From NCBI RefSeq assembly GCF_001618685.1, contig NZ_CP014342.1:1922001-1986000 (forward strand): a stretch of 64,000 bases of DNA, written 5' to 3'. Made by a program: the position numbers and the translations under genes. The notes beneath the pieces were generated by a model that had not been told where the DNA came from, did not search any database, and saw only the letters and a list, made by a program, of their open reading frames with translations. Shown in pieces: positions 20,021 to 28,334 of this stretch (within the stretch, counting starts at the first letter, position 1; every line of letters begins with the position of its first letter). The stretch comes from Geobacillus subterraneus (GTDB lineage: Bacteria; Bacillota; Bacilli; Bacillales; Anoxybacillaceae).

Positions 20021-20142
20021 CCGTTGCCCATAAAGACAGCACCCATAGGGAAAGCCGCGTCCAGTCCGGCTGGAAATGCACTCCCATGACCGCGGCCGAA
20101 CTAAGGGCGAGAACACGCTGCAAAACTGTTTAGAAAAGGAAC

Positions 20143-20170
20143 CAGCCCGTTCGCCTAGCGAGCGGGCTAG
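20143..20170 (-). terminator. Hairpin overlapping the methyltransferase stop
   Basis: On the minus strand AGCCCGCTCG and CGAACGGGCT pair with one mismatch around CTAGG, followed by GGTTCCTTTTC. The 5' arm begins at the stop codon itself. Confidence 0.6.
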
Positions 20171-21591
20171 TTTGATTTCCGTTCAATTTGAAACACTTTA
20201 AAGCCGATATCGAGCTCCGTCTTCCCTGTGTCCCGTACGAGTTTCTCCCCCGCGCGCCGGATGCGCTCACGGCCGATGTCGCAAATCGTCCGCAATCCGG
20301 CTTGATATGCCGCTGACGTTTCCGCCAGCCGTTCAGGAAGCTGCACCATGATGAACGACCGCCGTCCCCCGTCTTCGGCGTTTTGCTGCATGACCGCATG
20401 GGCGGTCGTCGCCGAACCGGAAAAAAAGTCGAGGATGACATCATCGTTCTTCGTCGTCAGTGCGATCATACGCTGAATCAGCTTAACCGGCTTCGGGTAA
20501 TCCATCACCGCCACCCCACCAAACAGCTCCTTCAGCTCCTTTTTCGCCTCCTGCGAATGGGACACCTCGTCATGCGTCCAGATCGTGAGCGGTGTCATCG
20601 TCGGTTTCACCTCGTGCAAAAACCGCTTCAGGCGCGGCACCCCGTTTCCGTCCTTGCCAAACCAAATGCGGTTGTCCGCCGCCAATTCGGCAAAGCGCTC
20701 TTTCGTCACCCGCCAGCAATACCCATTCGGCGGGGGAACGACCCGGCCGCCCGGGGTCACGATGTCATAAACTTTTTCCGGAATGGGCGGACCGACCGAC
20801 AAATCGCCGGACGTCCACGGTCCGCGCGGGTCATTGTCCGGGTTGGCATACCGCCCATCCGCTTCCGGATGGCGCGGCAAGCCGTACCAAGCGAGGCGGT
20901 CGATATCTTTCGCATAACATAAAATGAAATCATGATTGCGCGAGGCGAACTTGTTCATGTTCACCGGCGAAAACGCCCGCTGCCAAATGAACGTCGCGAC
21001 AAAATTGCGCTCGCCGAAAATTTCATCGCACATTTTTTTCAAATTCGCCTGTTCCGTATCATCAATAGAAATAAAGATCGCCCCTGTTTCAGCCAACAAC
21101 GCCTTCGCCGCCCAAAGGCGCGGGTACATCATGTTGAGCCAGCCGGCATGGGCAAGCGCCTCTTCCCGCCCTAAACCTGAAGCGGCGCGTTTTCGCTTGC
21201 GCCAATTGTCTTTGTACATCAACGCTTTTCCTGTATTGTAAGGCGGATCAATGTAAATCATCTGCACTTTTCCTTCATGCGAGGAGCGCAAAAGCTTTAA
21301 CGCTTCCAAATTGTCTCCTTCAATATACCAGTTGTTCGTCGTTTCCCACCGCTTGCTTGCCGCCCGGTCGGGCCGCAGCACTCCCGTGGCGGGCATCTCC
21401 GCCAACCGCTTCGCCTCCGCTTTTCCTGGCCACGTAAACTCATACACTTCGTCCTCCGCCTGGCAGCCAAGCGCCTTTTTCAGCCGCTCCCAGTCAATCG
21501 CCTCGCCCGCCACCGCCTCCGGAAAAAGCTCCTTAACCAGCTCCAGCCTCGCGCTTGTTGCTTTTTTCGCTCTCCTGCCGCCGTTTGCCAT
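20167..21591 (-). CDS. Type III Mod-like adenine-N6 DNA methyltransferase, C-terminally short, no Res partner
   Basis: 474 residues from ATG 21591 (MANGGRRAKKATSARLELV), with GGGGGAGGGG six bases upstream. The beta-class order of motifs is seen: catalytic DPPYNTG at about 115-121, and the AdoMet-binding DFFSGSATTAHAVMQ near residue 395. The target-recognition region lies between. Mod subunits usually run to about 600 residues; here the protein stops just after the GFKVFQIE segment, where others continue. No restriction (res) gene is adjacent on either side. It may be an orphan methylase or the remnant of a type III system. A hairpin terminator starts at the stop codon. Confidence 0.85.
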   Translation of the reverse strand: MANGGRRAKKATSARLELVKELFPEAVAGEAIDWERLKKALGCQAEDEVYEFTWPGKAEAKRLAEMPATGVLRPDRAASKRWETTNNWYIEGDNLEALKLLRSSHEGKVQMIYIDPPYNTGKALMYKDNWRKRKRAASGLGREEALAHAGWLNMMYPRLWAAKALLAETGAIFISIDDTEQANLKKMCDEIFGERNFVATFIWQRAFSPVNMNKFASRNHDFILCYAKDIDRLAWYGLPRHPEADGRYANPDNDPRGPWTSGDLSVGPPIPEKVYDIVTPGGRVVPPPNGYCWRVTKERFAELAADNRIWFGKDGNGVPRLKRFLHEVKPTMTPLTIWTHDEVSHSQEAKKELKELFGGVAVMDYPKPVKLIQRMIALTTKNDDVILDFFSGSATTAHAVMQQNAEDGGRRSFIMVQLPERLAETSAAYQAGLRTICDIGRERIRRAGEKLVRDTGKTELDIGFKVFQIERKSN

Positions 21592-21702
21592 CGCACGCCC
21601 CTCCCCCACGCCGCCTTGCTGCGGCGTTTCTTGTCCGCGAAAAAGTGCTCGTGTTTCCATTATTTCGCCATGGCAAACGGTTTTCCTGCCTCCATTTCTA
21701 GC

Positions 21703-21740
21703 CGAAAAACACCCCCGCCTCCTGCGAACGGAAGCGGGGG
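21703..21740 (-). terminator. Terminator downstream of the CRISPR array
   Basis: On the minus strand CCCCCGCTTCC and GGAGGCGGGGG (21712-21740) pair with one wobble, followed by TGTTTTTCG. It lies directly after the terminal repeat, so it should end the array transcript. Confidence 0.7.
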
Positions 21741-21847
21741 GTAGAATCCTCTAAACGAGGCTTTCCTCTTTCAAGATATTGAGAATTACACTAAAGAAGA
21801 AATGGAAGAATGTTTCAATCCTCTAAACGAGGCCTTCCTCTTTCAAG
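21740..21847 (-). CRISPR. One-spacer CRISPR array, no cas genes in the window
   Basis: Two 36-nt repeats (21812-21847 and 21740-21775) flank one 36-nt spacer (21776-21811). Read on the minus strand, the first repeat starts CTTGAAAGAGGAAG and ends in ATTGAAAC, the 8-nt 5'-handle common to many type I and III systems. Repeat two differs at one internal base (T for C) and at its last five bases, the usual decay of the leader-distal repeat. An internal CCTC-GTTTA-GAGG can fold. A promoter sits immediately upstream and a terminator follows. Nearest genes are a methyltransferase and a Dna2-like nuclease-helicase. Confidence 0.85.
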
Positions 21848-21856
21848 AGCACCTTC

Positions 21857-21885
21857 ATTTTACCATTGATTTTCTAAGGCGGCAA
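21857..21885 (-). promoter_or_regulatory. CRISPR leader promoter
   Basis: On the minus strand TTGCCG (21880-21885), exactly 17 bp, then TAAAAT (21857-21862). Transcription would start at the edge of the first repeat. The AT-rich stretch 21848-21960 acts as the leader. Confidence 0.6.
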
Positions 21886-22020
21886 GAGGCCATTTTGCAC
21901 ACCCCTTCCACCCCCTCGAAAAATAAAATGTGGTTATGTCAACTTGTATGATTGACTAAAAACGTCAACTGTCCAAACTTTTGATAAATCAAGGTCATGT
22001 TTCGTTTCGCGAAAGAAAAA

Positions 22021-22124
22021 CTGCCATGCACACCTCCCCCGTTTTTTCACCGTTTTTGGATCGTGCACCGCGCAAAATGCGCGGGAGCGATCCAAACGGT
22101 TGGGCGGGGAAGGCGGCATGGCAG
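22021..22124. other. 104-nt nested palindrome between CRISPR leader and helicase gene
   Basis: Four nested arms: CTGCCATGC/GCATGGCAG (22021-22029, 22116-22124), CCTCCCCC against GGCGGGGAAGG, CCGTTTTTGGATCG/CGATCCAAACGG (22050-22063, 22088-22099), and CCGCGC/GCGCGG around AAAAT. As RNA it would form one long interrupted hairpin. It may be a structured transcript end for the helicase gene or a small non-autonomous element. No protein is encoded. The rest of 21848-22159 holds only the CRISPR leader and a TTTCGCGAAA palindrome at 22005-22014. Confidence 0.6.
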
Positions 22125-22159
22125 CTCGAGCAGTCAGCGGCTGCGCTATTCCCTTTTCC

Positions 22160-25100
22160 TTACTGGCTGCGGGAAGCCACCTGATCGAACACGCGGCAAC
22201 CGACTCGATACATGTGCAAGACGGCACCGTCAACAACGAACGTTCGGGCTTCTCCGTGCTTTGATGCATAGTGCTCAAGACTCAACATAAAGTTGACCCC
22301 TTCGCGATACTCGTCGTTATCTAACACGTGCAGCGAGGGGGACAGCAGATGGCGGGAAAGGAAAAGAATCGTCTTTTTTCGCGCGCGTGTGAGCGAGACG
22401 TTCAATCGGTTGAGGCTGTAGATGAACTCCCCTTCCATCGCGGCCAGTTCCGGGTCGGCGACGCCGTAGCTGATGATCGCCGCTTCTGCCTCTTGCCCCT
22501 GCATTTTGTCGACCGTATCGACGAAAAACGGCGAGCGCAGCCCTTCGCGTTCAAGCGCACGGCGGATGGCGCGGATCTGCGCCCGGTGCGGTGAGATGAT
22601 AAACAAGCCGCGGCGCCAAAACGCCTTGTCGCCGTCTGGCGTATCGTGATATCGTTTTCCGTCGTCATCAAGCAGCCGCTCCCGAAGCGTTTTCGTTACA
22701 CTCGCCACCCAACGCGCTTCCGCCTCGTTTTCTTGCGCACCGTACACGCCGTCATACGTGCAGACGACAAGCGGATAGTCAGGATCGATCGCCGCTTCCA
22801 CCCATTCATCGGCAGTTGGAGCGTCGACGAGCGCCAGCGTTTGTTCGGCAATTTGGCGGGTGAACGCCGTATAGTCACGTCCATAAATCCGATCGGCCGG
22901 GTAGCGGCAAAGCGCCTCATTCATACGGAAATTGTCCGTCAATTGGCGGGTATACCGCTTCTCGACATCGGCGTCAAACAACAGGCGGAAAATCGAGTCG
23001 AACAAGTGCGGCTCCCCTTCGCCGGCCGCATACGTCCCTTGAATGATCGGCGGCAGCTGGAAATGGTCGCCGACGATAAGCAGCCTGCCTGCTTTTTTGA
23101 CATGGCGTAACGCCAACAGTGAATCGGCCACGCGGACTTGCGACGCCTCATCAAGGACGACGACGTCAAACCCTTCTATATAGCCTTTTTCGTATGCCCT
23201 TTGAATGCCGTACAGCGTGGCGCCAAGCACCCGATGGCCGCCGCTGCCAAACCATCCGAGAAGGTCACGGTCCGCCACCTCGGCGATTCCTTTGGCGTTT
23301 TCCGTCTGAATCTCACCAAGTTTCGCGATATGGACGCTGCGCCGCGGCGCAAGCTCCTGAATTTTGCGCAGAACGTTTTCGATCGCCGCGTGAGTGAAGC
23401 CGGAGATGAGAATGGCAAGCCTCCGCCCCTGATGTTCGTAAATCGCCATAAGCAACTGAAGAGCGGCGGCGATAAAGTGCGTTTTTCCAGTGCCAGGCGG
23501 CCCCCAGACGAGTGTCAACGTATGGCGGAGAAAGTGGAGAAACGCCTGGCGCTGGCTTTTCGTCAGCCCGCTTTGGCGGAGGAGCGCCTTCACCTCCTCT
23601 ACATCCCAGTTGGGACGAAACGTTTTCCGATAGCGAATCGGATCGCGAATCAAGTCCAAGATGCGATGATTTTCCTGATCCAACTGTTGCAACGCCTGCA
23701 AGACGCGCCGGGTGGTAAAATCGGCATGCCGGATCGACAGCCGATACTCCTCTCCTTCCACAAGCGGGAACCGGTCGAGCCATTTGGGCAACTCGAGCTC
23801 GAGTTCAGCTGTCTTGCCATCATCTTCGATGGCGCGAATGCGGGTAAAGTACAAATTGGCCCATTGGGGCGGCTTCCATTCGCTGGAATACTTATAATCT
23901 GGAAACGCCTGTTGCGCCTTTTCCCCTTCCTCATTGCACTCCGTCAAAAGCCAGCTCGCCCTTTGATCGATCGCTTCAAGCGCCTGGCGGTTGTTCAATC
24001 GGAACCGATCGCCGCCAAGGTACGTGACATGAAGCGTCACTCCGTTCTCAAGCCGCTCCGAAAGCGGGAGCAGGCGGCTTCGGCGAATTTCCAAGTAGTT
24101 TAATAGCGCCTCGTAGCGCGCCATAAACGCCAGCTTGGACACAAGCGGATCACGGTAATCAGCCAGATCGGGAAAAGCAAATTTTTCCGGCCAGACCATA
24201 AGTGGCGAAGGATCGACGCTCTCGGCCCACGCACGGATTCCTTGAATGATGCTGTGAGCGGCCCAAAGACGCCGGCTTAGCTCCTTCTCGACCGCTTTTC
24301 GTTTTTCCTCGTCCCCCGTTTGCCAGGCGTCGTGCAGCACATCCAGTTTCATGGCGTTTGTCAAACGAAATGAAAAACGCTCACTCGCCGAGTACAGAAA
24401 CGGCGAATCATTGTAGGCCGCAATATATCGCGACAAGTCTTCAAGACGGTACGCGACATGCGCCGGCAAGGCGAACAGCTGGCTCACGGCCGTTGTCAGG
24501 ACAACGACAGGAAGCGGAACCATTTCGCTTGGGTGGTCGCTGGCACTTGCTAATGAGCTGCTATGAAAATAAGACAGCAACCGAACGGCTTTTTCTTGAT
24601 ATTCTGGATCGAACAAAAGCTCTTGAAGCAACTGTTGCACATTGTCCCATTCATAGTTGTCGACGACATACGCCTGCACGGACTTTTGCGCCCGCCACTC
24701 TCGCTCTCGGTTGTAATCGTGCACCGTATGAAGCAGGCGGTCCAGCGCATCGGCCAGCTTTCGGCCAACCTCGTCGCATTCCTCAAACGAACCGGCGATA
24801 ACATGATGCATTTCTGATCCCGTTCCAAACACATCTGTTCCACCAACACGGTACAACGATGCCGCCGCAATCTTCCCCGTCAACGGATCGCGTTGCGCGG
24901 TGAGAATCAGACGGATGTCTTCCCATATCGGCATATGCGTCACCGCCTGGTCATACGGAACGACCTTTTCCTCCGCAATCGCCTCAAGCTGCGCTTCAAG
25001 CCGCCGAAGTTGGCGCGCCAGCCCGGCGTTTTGTTTCAGCACATGCCTGTTTTCTTGACGTTCAAGAAATTGGCGAAACTCACCGATCGTCTCAGGCAGC

Positions 25101-25927
25101 TGCCGCTCACGGATGAAGCGGGACGTGTAGTTCGATAAGTACGGAACGAGGGAAATATGCGACTGTTTCCGCGCTTTGTCGAAACAGTAATCATAGAACG
25201 GGCACCATTCACAGCGATAATCCAAATGCCAAAACAGCTCATCAAGTTGCTTCCCAGCCAGCGCCGTCAGTTCGCCAGCCAAAAACTGTTCGAGATACGG
25301 GAGCAACTGGCTGATATCCGCTGCTTGCGGCTGCTCGGTTTTGTACGTCCATACCCCCGCTTCGCGCCAATCCACATTGCCCCTAATGCCGTGCTCCTCT
25401 AAAACGGAAGACAAAATCAAGGCGTACAACGCCGTTTGCACGCGGTGGGAAAGCTTCAACACGTCTGATGATTTGATGTCGATGATGCGAAACACAAAGC
25501 CGTTTTGTCCCGGTATGCACTCAATCAAATCCGGGCGGCACGCCGCAAAATGGATGTCGTCCCGATCCAACCCGTACCGTTCGTAAAAGCGCGGCGGCGC
25601 GATCAATGTCGGCTGATACAAATATCGCTTGCTCGGCCGCTTCAACTCGCGGATCGTTTCCTCGCCATCCAAATAGCAGTGGGAAATCGGTGCGCCAGGC
25701 TCTCGCTTCCCCATCTGCACTTGGCCGGCCAAATAGGTCGTAATCACTTCCTCTTCCCACTCAACCCCTCGGCGCAGCACGCTCTGATGCACCGCGGGCC
25801 GCTCAAACAGCTCTTCCGGCACATCGAGCTCGCCGCGCCGCTCTTTCGCCAACGACTGAAAATAAAAATTCCGCTCGCACTCATGATAAAAATAGCTTGC
25901 GATTTTGGCAGGAGAAACGTAAAGCAT
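22160..25927 (-). CDS. Dna2/TM0106-like fused RecB-type nuclease and SF1 helicase
   Basis: 1255 residues from ATG 25927 (MLYVSPAKIASYFY), with AAAGGGAT upstream; the frame runs to 26002 without an RBS. N-terminal RecB/Cas4-type nuclease: first cluster Cys in HECERNFYF (about residue 18), catalytic ACRPDLIE and IIDIKSS (about 151), QTALYALIL, and Cys triad CEWCPFYDYC (about 234-243), which together should bind [4Fe-4S]. C-terminal SF1B helicase: GPPGTGKT (about 808), VVLDEASQV (about 922), GDHFQLPP, VDTVDKMQGQEAEAAI, and NVSLTRARKKTI. The middle 400 residues are unassigned. It probably unwinds and cuts DNA with free ends; a role in repair or phage defence is inference from the neighbouring methylase and CRISPR array. 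Confidence 0.88.
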   Translation of the reverse strand: MLYVSPAKIASYFYHECERNFYFQSLAKERRGELDVPEELFERPAVHQSVLRRGVEWEEEVITTYLAGQVQMGKREPGAPISHCYLDGEETIRELKRPSKRYLYQPTLIAPPRFYERYGLDRDDIHFAACRPDLIECIPGQNGFVFRIIDIKSSDVLKLSHRVQTALYALILSSVLEEHGIRGNVDWREAGVWTYKTEQPQAADISQLLPYLEQFLAGELTALAGKQLDELFWHLDYRCEWCPFYDYCFDKARKQSHISLVPYLSNYTSRFIRERQLPETIGEFRQFLERQENRHVLKQNAGLARQLRRLEAQLEAIAEEKVVPYDQAVTHMPIWEDIRLILTAQRDPLTGKIAAASLYRVGGTDVFGTGSEMHHVIAGSFEECDEVGRKLADALDRLLHTVHDYNREREWRAQKSVQAYVVDNYEWDNVQQLLQELLFDPEYQEKAVRLLSYFHSSSLASASDHPSEMVPLPVVVLTTAVSQLFALPAHVAYRLEDLSRYIAAYNDSPFLYSASERFSFRLTNAMKLDVLHDAWQTGDEEKRKAVEKELSRRLWAAHSIIQGIRAWAESVDPSPLMVWPEKFAFPDLADYRDPLVSKLAFMARYEALLNYLEIRRSRLLPLSERLENGVTLHVTYLGGDRFRLNNRQALEAIDQRASWLLTECNEEGEKAQQAFPDYKYSSEWKPPQWANLYFTRIRAIEDDGKTAELELELPKWLDRFPLVEGEEYRLSIRHADFTTRRVLQALQQLDQENHRILDLIRDPIRYRKTFRPNWDVEEVKALLRQSGLTKSQRQAFLHFLRHTLTLVWGPPGTGKTHFIAAALQLLMAIYEHQGRRLAILISGFTHAAIENVLRKIQELAPRRSVHIAKLGEIQTENAKGIAEVADRDLLGWFGSGGHRVLGATLYGIQRAYEKGYIEGFDVVVLDEASQVRVADSLLALRHVKKAGRLLIVGDHFQLPPIIQGTYAAGEGEPHLFDSIFRLLFDADVEKRYTRQLTDNFRMNEALCRYPADRIYGRDYTAFTRQIAEQTLALVDAPTADEWVEAAIDPDYPLVVCTYDGVYGAQENEAEARWVASVTKTLRERLLDDDGKRYHDTPDGDKAFWRRGLFIISPHRAQIRAIRRALEREGLRSPFFVDTVDKMQGQEAEAAIISYGVADPELAAMEGEFIYSLNRLNVSLTRARKKTILFLSRHLLSPSLHVLDNDEYREGVNFMLSLEHYASKHGEARTFVVDGAVLHMYRVGCRVFDQVASRSQ

Positions 25928-26096
25928 ACATCGATCCCTTTCTAAAACGTACTGGCCGATGCCCGCACTGAGATTTGTCAGTTTGTTTATCCATTGTATC
26001 ATATGTTTGTACGCTTTCCTATATACACCATTCCTGCTTGTCTAACAAGAACATATGTGCTATAATGAAGGAAATTAAGATGAAAGAGGGGCCAAC

Positions 26097-26951
26097 ATGA
26101 GCGAAGAGATCCTCTTGCAACTGTTCGACCGGCTCGGTCATATCGAAAACACGTTGCATCTCCTCGTCGAAAGCCACAAACGGCTGGAAGCGGAACAACA
26201 AGAAATGCGAAAAGAGCAGCAGGAGATCCGAAGAGAACAGCAAGAAATACGGAAAGAGCAGCAGGAGATCCGAAGAGAACAACAGGAAATGCGGAAAGAG
26301 CAGCAGGAGATCCGAAGAGAACAGCAAGAAATGCGAAAAGAACAGCAGGAGATCCGAAGAGAACAACAGGAAATGCGGAAAGAGCAGCAGGAGATCCGAA
26401 GAGAACAGCAAGAAATGCGAAAAGAACAGCAGGAGATCCGAAGAGAACAGCAAGAAATGCGCAAAGAGCAGCAGGAGATCCGAAGAGAACAGCAAGAAAT
26501 GCGAAAAGAACAGCAGGAGATCCGAAGAGAACAGCAAGAAATGCGAAAAGAACAGCAGGAGATCCGAAGAGAACAGCAAGAAATGCGGAAAGAACAAGAA
26601 GAATTCCGACTCATCCAGCAAGCTCTCCTTGAAGGCCAAAAGCGGTTGGAAGAAGAACAAGCCCATATCAAAGCCGGCCAAAAAGAGCTGTATGACTTGA
26701 TGTCTGCCCTGCTTCACCGCCAGGATGAAACCGACGCTGCACTTGAAGCCCTCGCCATGGACGTGCATAAACTTCACGGTGAAGTCTCTTCCATCCATCA
26801 AAGGCTCGACTCCTTAGAGAAAAAGGTTGACGCCCATGTCCAATCATTCACCGACGAGCTGAACAACGCAAAGCTTGATATCGCCTTCCTCTCAAACAAA
26901 GTCATCGAACACGAACGGGACATCTATAAAATAAAACAGGTCATTTTATGA
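26097..26951 (+). CDS. Long coiled-coil protein with 14-residue tandem repeats
   Basis: 284 residues from ATG 26097, with AAGAGGGG upstream. A short N-terminal segment (MSEEILLQLFDRLGHIENTL) is followed by nine near-identical 14-residue units (KEQQEIRREQQEMR; the first has I for M) and then a less regular coiled coil to the end (VSSIHQRLDSLEKK, LDIAFLSNKVIEHERDIYKI). No signal peptide or membrane span. The flanking portions resemble the small coiled-coil proteins found in many Geobacillus genomes, including the one at 52846-53199. It is divergent from the nuclease-helicase gene. Function is unknown. The repeat number probably varies between strains. Confidence 0.85.
   Translation: MSEEILLQLFDRLGHIENTLHLLVESHKRLEAEQQEMRKEQQEIRREQQEIRKEQQEIRREQQEMRKEQQEIRREQQEMRKEQQEIRREQQEMRKEQQEIRREQQEMRKEQQEIRREQQEMRKEQQEIRREQQEMRKEQQEIRREQQEMRKEQQEIRREQQEMRKEQEEFRLIQQALLEGQKRLEEEQAHIKAGQKELYDLMSALLHRQDETDAALEALAMDVHKLHGEVSSIHQRLDSLEKKVDAHVQSFTDELNNAKLDIAFLSNKVIEHERDIYKIKQVIL
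26211..26588 (+). repeat. Nine tandem 42-bp units inside the coiled-coil gene
   Basis: Units of exactly 42 bp, marked by GGAGATCCGAAGAGAACA, recur every 42 bases from 26211 to 26588. The length keeps the reading frame and also a multiple of seven residues, so the coiled-coil register is preserved when the number changes. Confidence 0.95.
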
Positions 26952-26954
26952 ATA

Positions 26955-26985
26955 CAGGCGGGCCGTCTAAGCCCGCCTGTTCCTC
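26955..26985. terminator. Bidirectional terminator between convergent genes
   Basis: A 9-bp stem, CAGGCGGGC (26955-26963) with GCCCGCCTG (26971-26979). It serves the coiled-coil gene and the convergent yclQ. T-tracts are weak on both sides. Confidence 0.65.
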
Positions 26986-27949
26986 ATTTCAATCCTTCTT
27001 CTACTTGTTTGATCATTTCTGATACCGATGTCAGACCGCCCCCCGACAAATACCAATAATTCGGGTCCAAGTACACAATATGGCCGTTTTGATATGCCTT
27101 CGTCTTTTTCACGAGCGCGTTTTCAATCGTTTGTTTCGCTGTCGGTTTTCCTTCGACAACGGCGTCACGGTCAATGACAAACAAGTAATCCGGATTTTGC
27201 TCGGCAATGTATTCAAACGACACGTTTTGCCCGTGCGGTGTATCCGCTTTTAAATTCGGGTCAACGGCCTGGACGCCAAGCACATCATGGATAATCCCAA
27301 AGCGTGACCCTTTTCCATATGCACTCACTTTCCCACCGGTCGTTAAAATGATCAACGCTTTTTTGTCGCCTGCTTTCGCTTTTACGGAGTCAATTTGTTT
27401 TTGGATATTCTCCAATTCTGCAGCGACTTCGTCTTTCTTATCAAAGATTTGCCCCAATAATCTCATGTTACTGGAAAAAGAATCAAGATAGTTTTTCGTA
27501 TCAACAGCCATGTACACCGTCGGTGCAATTTCGCTCAACTTATCATACAGCTTGGCTTGACGTCCGGAAATAAAGATGACATCCGGCTGAATTTCACTTA
27601 ATTTTTCAAAGTCCGGTTCCTGTAAACTCCCGACGTTTTCATAGCCACCGCTTTTATATTTTTCCAAATACGATGGCACGTTCATTTGCGGCAAGCCCGT
27701 CACGTTTACCCCTAAGCGATCAAGTGTATCGAGCACGCCAAAATCAAACACAACGACTTTTTCTGGATTTTTCTTCACTTTCACCTCGCCAAGTTCATGA
27801 CTGACAGTGATCTCTTCGACTTGAACTGTTTTTTCCTCGTTGTTGTTATTGCTCGTATTGCCGCTTGCCTTTTCACTGTTGCCGTTTCCGCAAGCCGCTA
27901 ATACAACAAGAAGCAAGGCAACAACAACCGATAACCACCGCTTTTTCAT
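26984..27949 (-). CDS. yclQ: Siderophore-binding lipoprotein of an ABC importer (YclQ/petrobactin type)
   Basis: 321 residues from ATG 27949. A signal peptide ends in a lipobox LAAC, followed by an Asn/Ser-rich linker (GNTSNNNNEEK). The mature part is a type III (helical-backbone) binding protein: KVVVFDFGVLDTLDRLGV, then QPDVIFISGRQAKLYDKLSE, then AEQNPDYLFVIDRDA. It captures ferric siderophore on the outer face of the membrane and passes it to YclN/YclO. In B. subtilis the YclNOPQ system carries petrobactin. Here yclQ is separated from yclP by 385 bp that contain a mobile repeat. Confidence 0.9.
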   Translation of the reverse strand: MKKRWLSVVVALLLVVLAACGNGNSEKASGNTSNNNNEEKTVQVEEITVSHELGEVKVKKNPEKVVVFDFGVLDTLDRLGVNVTGLPQMNVPSYLEKYKSGGYENVGSLQEPDFEKLSEIQPDVIFISGRQAKLYDKLSEIAPTVYMAVDTKNYLDSFSSNMRLLGQIFDKKDEVAAELENIQKQIDSVKAKAGDKKALIILTTGGKVSAYGKGSRFGIIHDVLGVQAVDPNLKADTPHGQNVSFEYIAEQNPDYLFVIDRDAVVEGKPTAKQTIENALVKKTKAYQNGHIVYLDPNYWYLSGGGLTSVSEMIKQVEEGLK

Positions 27950-28073
27950 CAGCTTTTCCCCCCATTTGTATGATGATCGACATAATCAATATGTTGACAG
28001 CTTTTTCTCCTGCTTAGCCAGGGGCGCCCAATCTTGCCTAAGCAAATGCAAAAGCTGAATCAACCATAAGAAT

Positions 28074-28210
28074 CTAGAAGGCCGGTGATGAAAGGAGCAA
28101 GTCGCTTTACTGCCTTGTTTCTCAAATGGAGAAACTTTGCGGCATCGGCTTCTCATTTCACGCGATCTAACGTCAGCTAGGAGTGATCGTTGTTTTTCAC
28201 CAGCCTTGTT
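28074..28210. repeat. MITE-like dispersed repeat, copy 1
   Basis: About 137 bp between yclP and yclQ. It is homologous end to end with 50376-50513: shared CTAG(A/G)AGG..GGTGAT at one end, the internal TTCTCAA..AGAAAC and GCATC(A/G)GC segments, and (T)TTTTTCACCA(A/G)CCTT at the other. The ends are inverted copies of each other (GGTTGGTGA against TCACCAACC). No protein is encoded. The remaining flanks (27950-28073, 28211-28334) show no gene. Confidence 0.6.
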
Positions 28211-28334
28211 GAAAACCATGCACGTCATGCCGACAATGAAACGGGCGCACAGTCCGCCACGTTATGGATCACACAAGCTACATCTCGTCCGAATAAGTCT
28301 TCTAGCCATATTCGCGCCATTGCAATGACTGGTC

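Noticed and set aside
26019-26801. Long antisense open frames across the coiled-coil repeat gene
   Set aside because: They have no RBS and are a by-product of the 42-bp repeat composition; the plus-strand frame has the RBS and coiled-coil logic.
27986-28228. 80-codon minus-strand frame between yclP and yclQ
   Set aside because: No RBS, no recognisable motif, and most of it lies in the MITE-like repeat.
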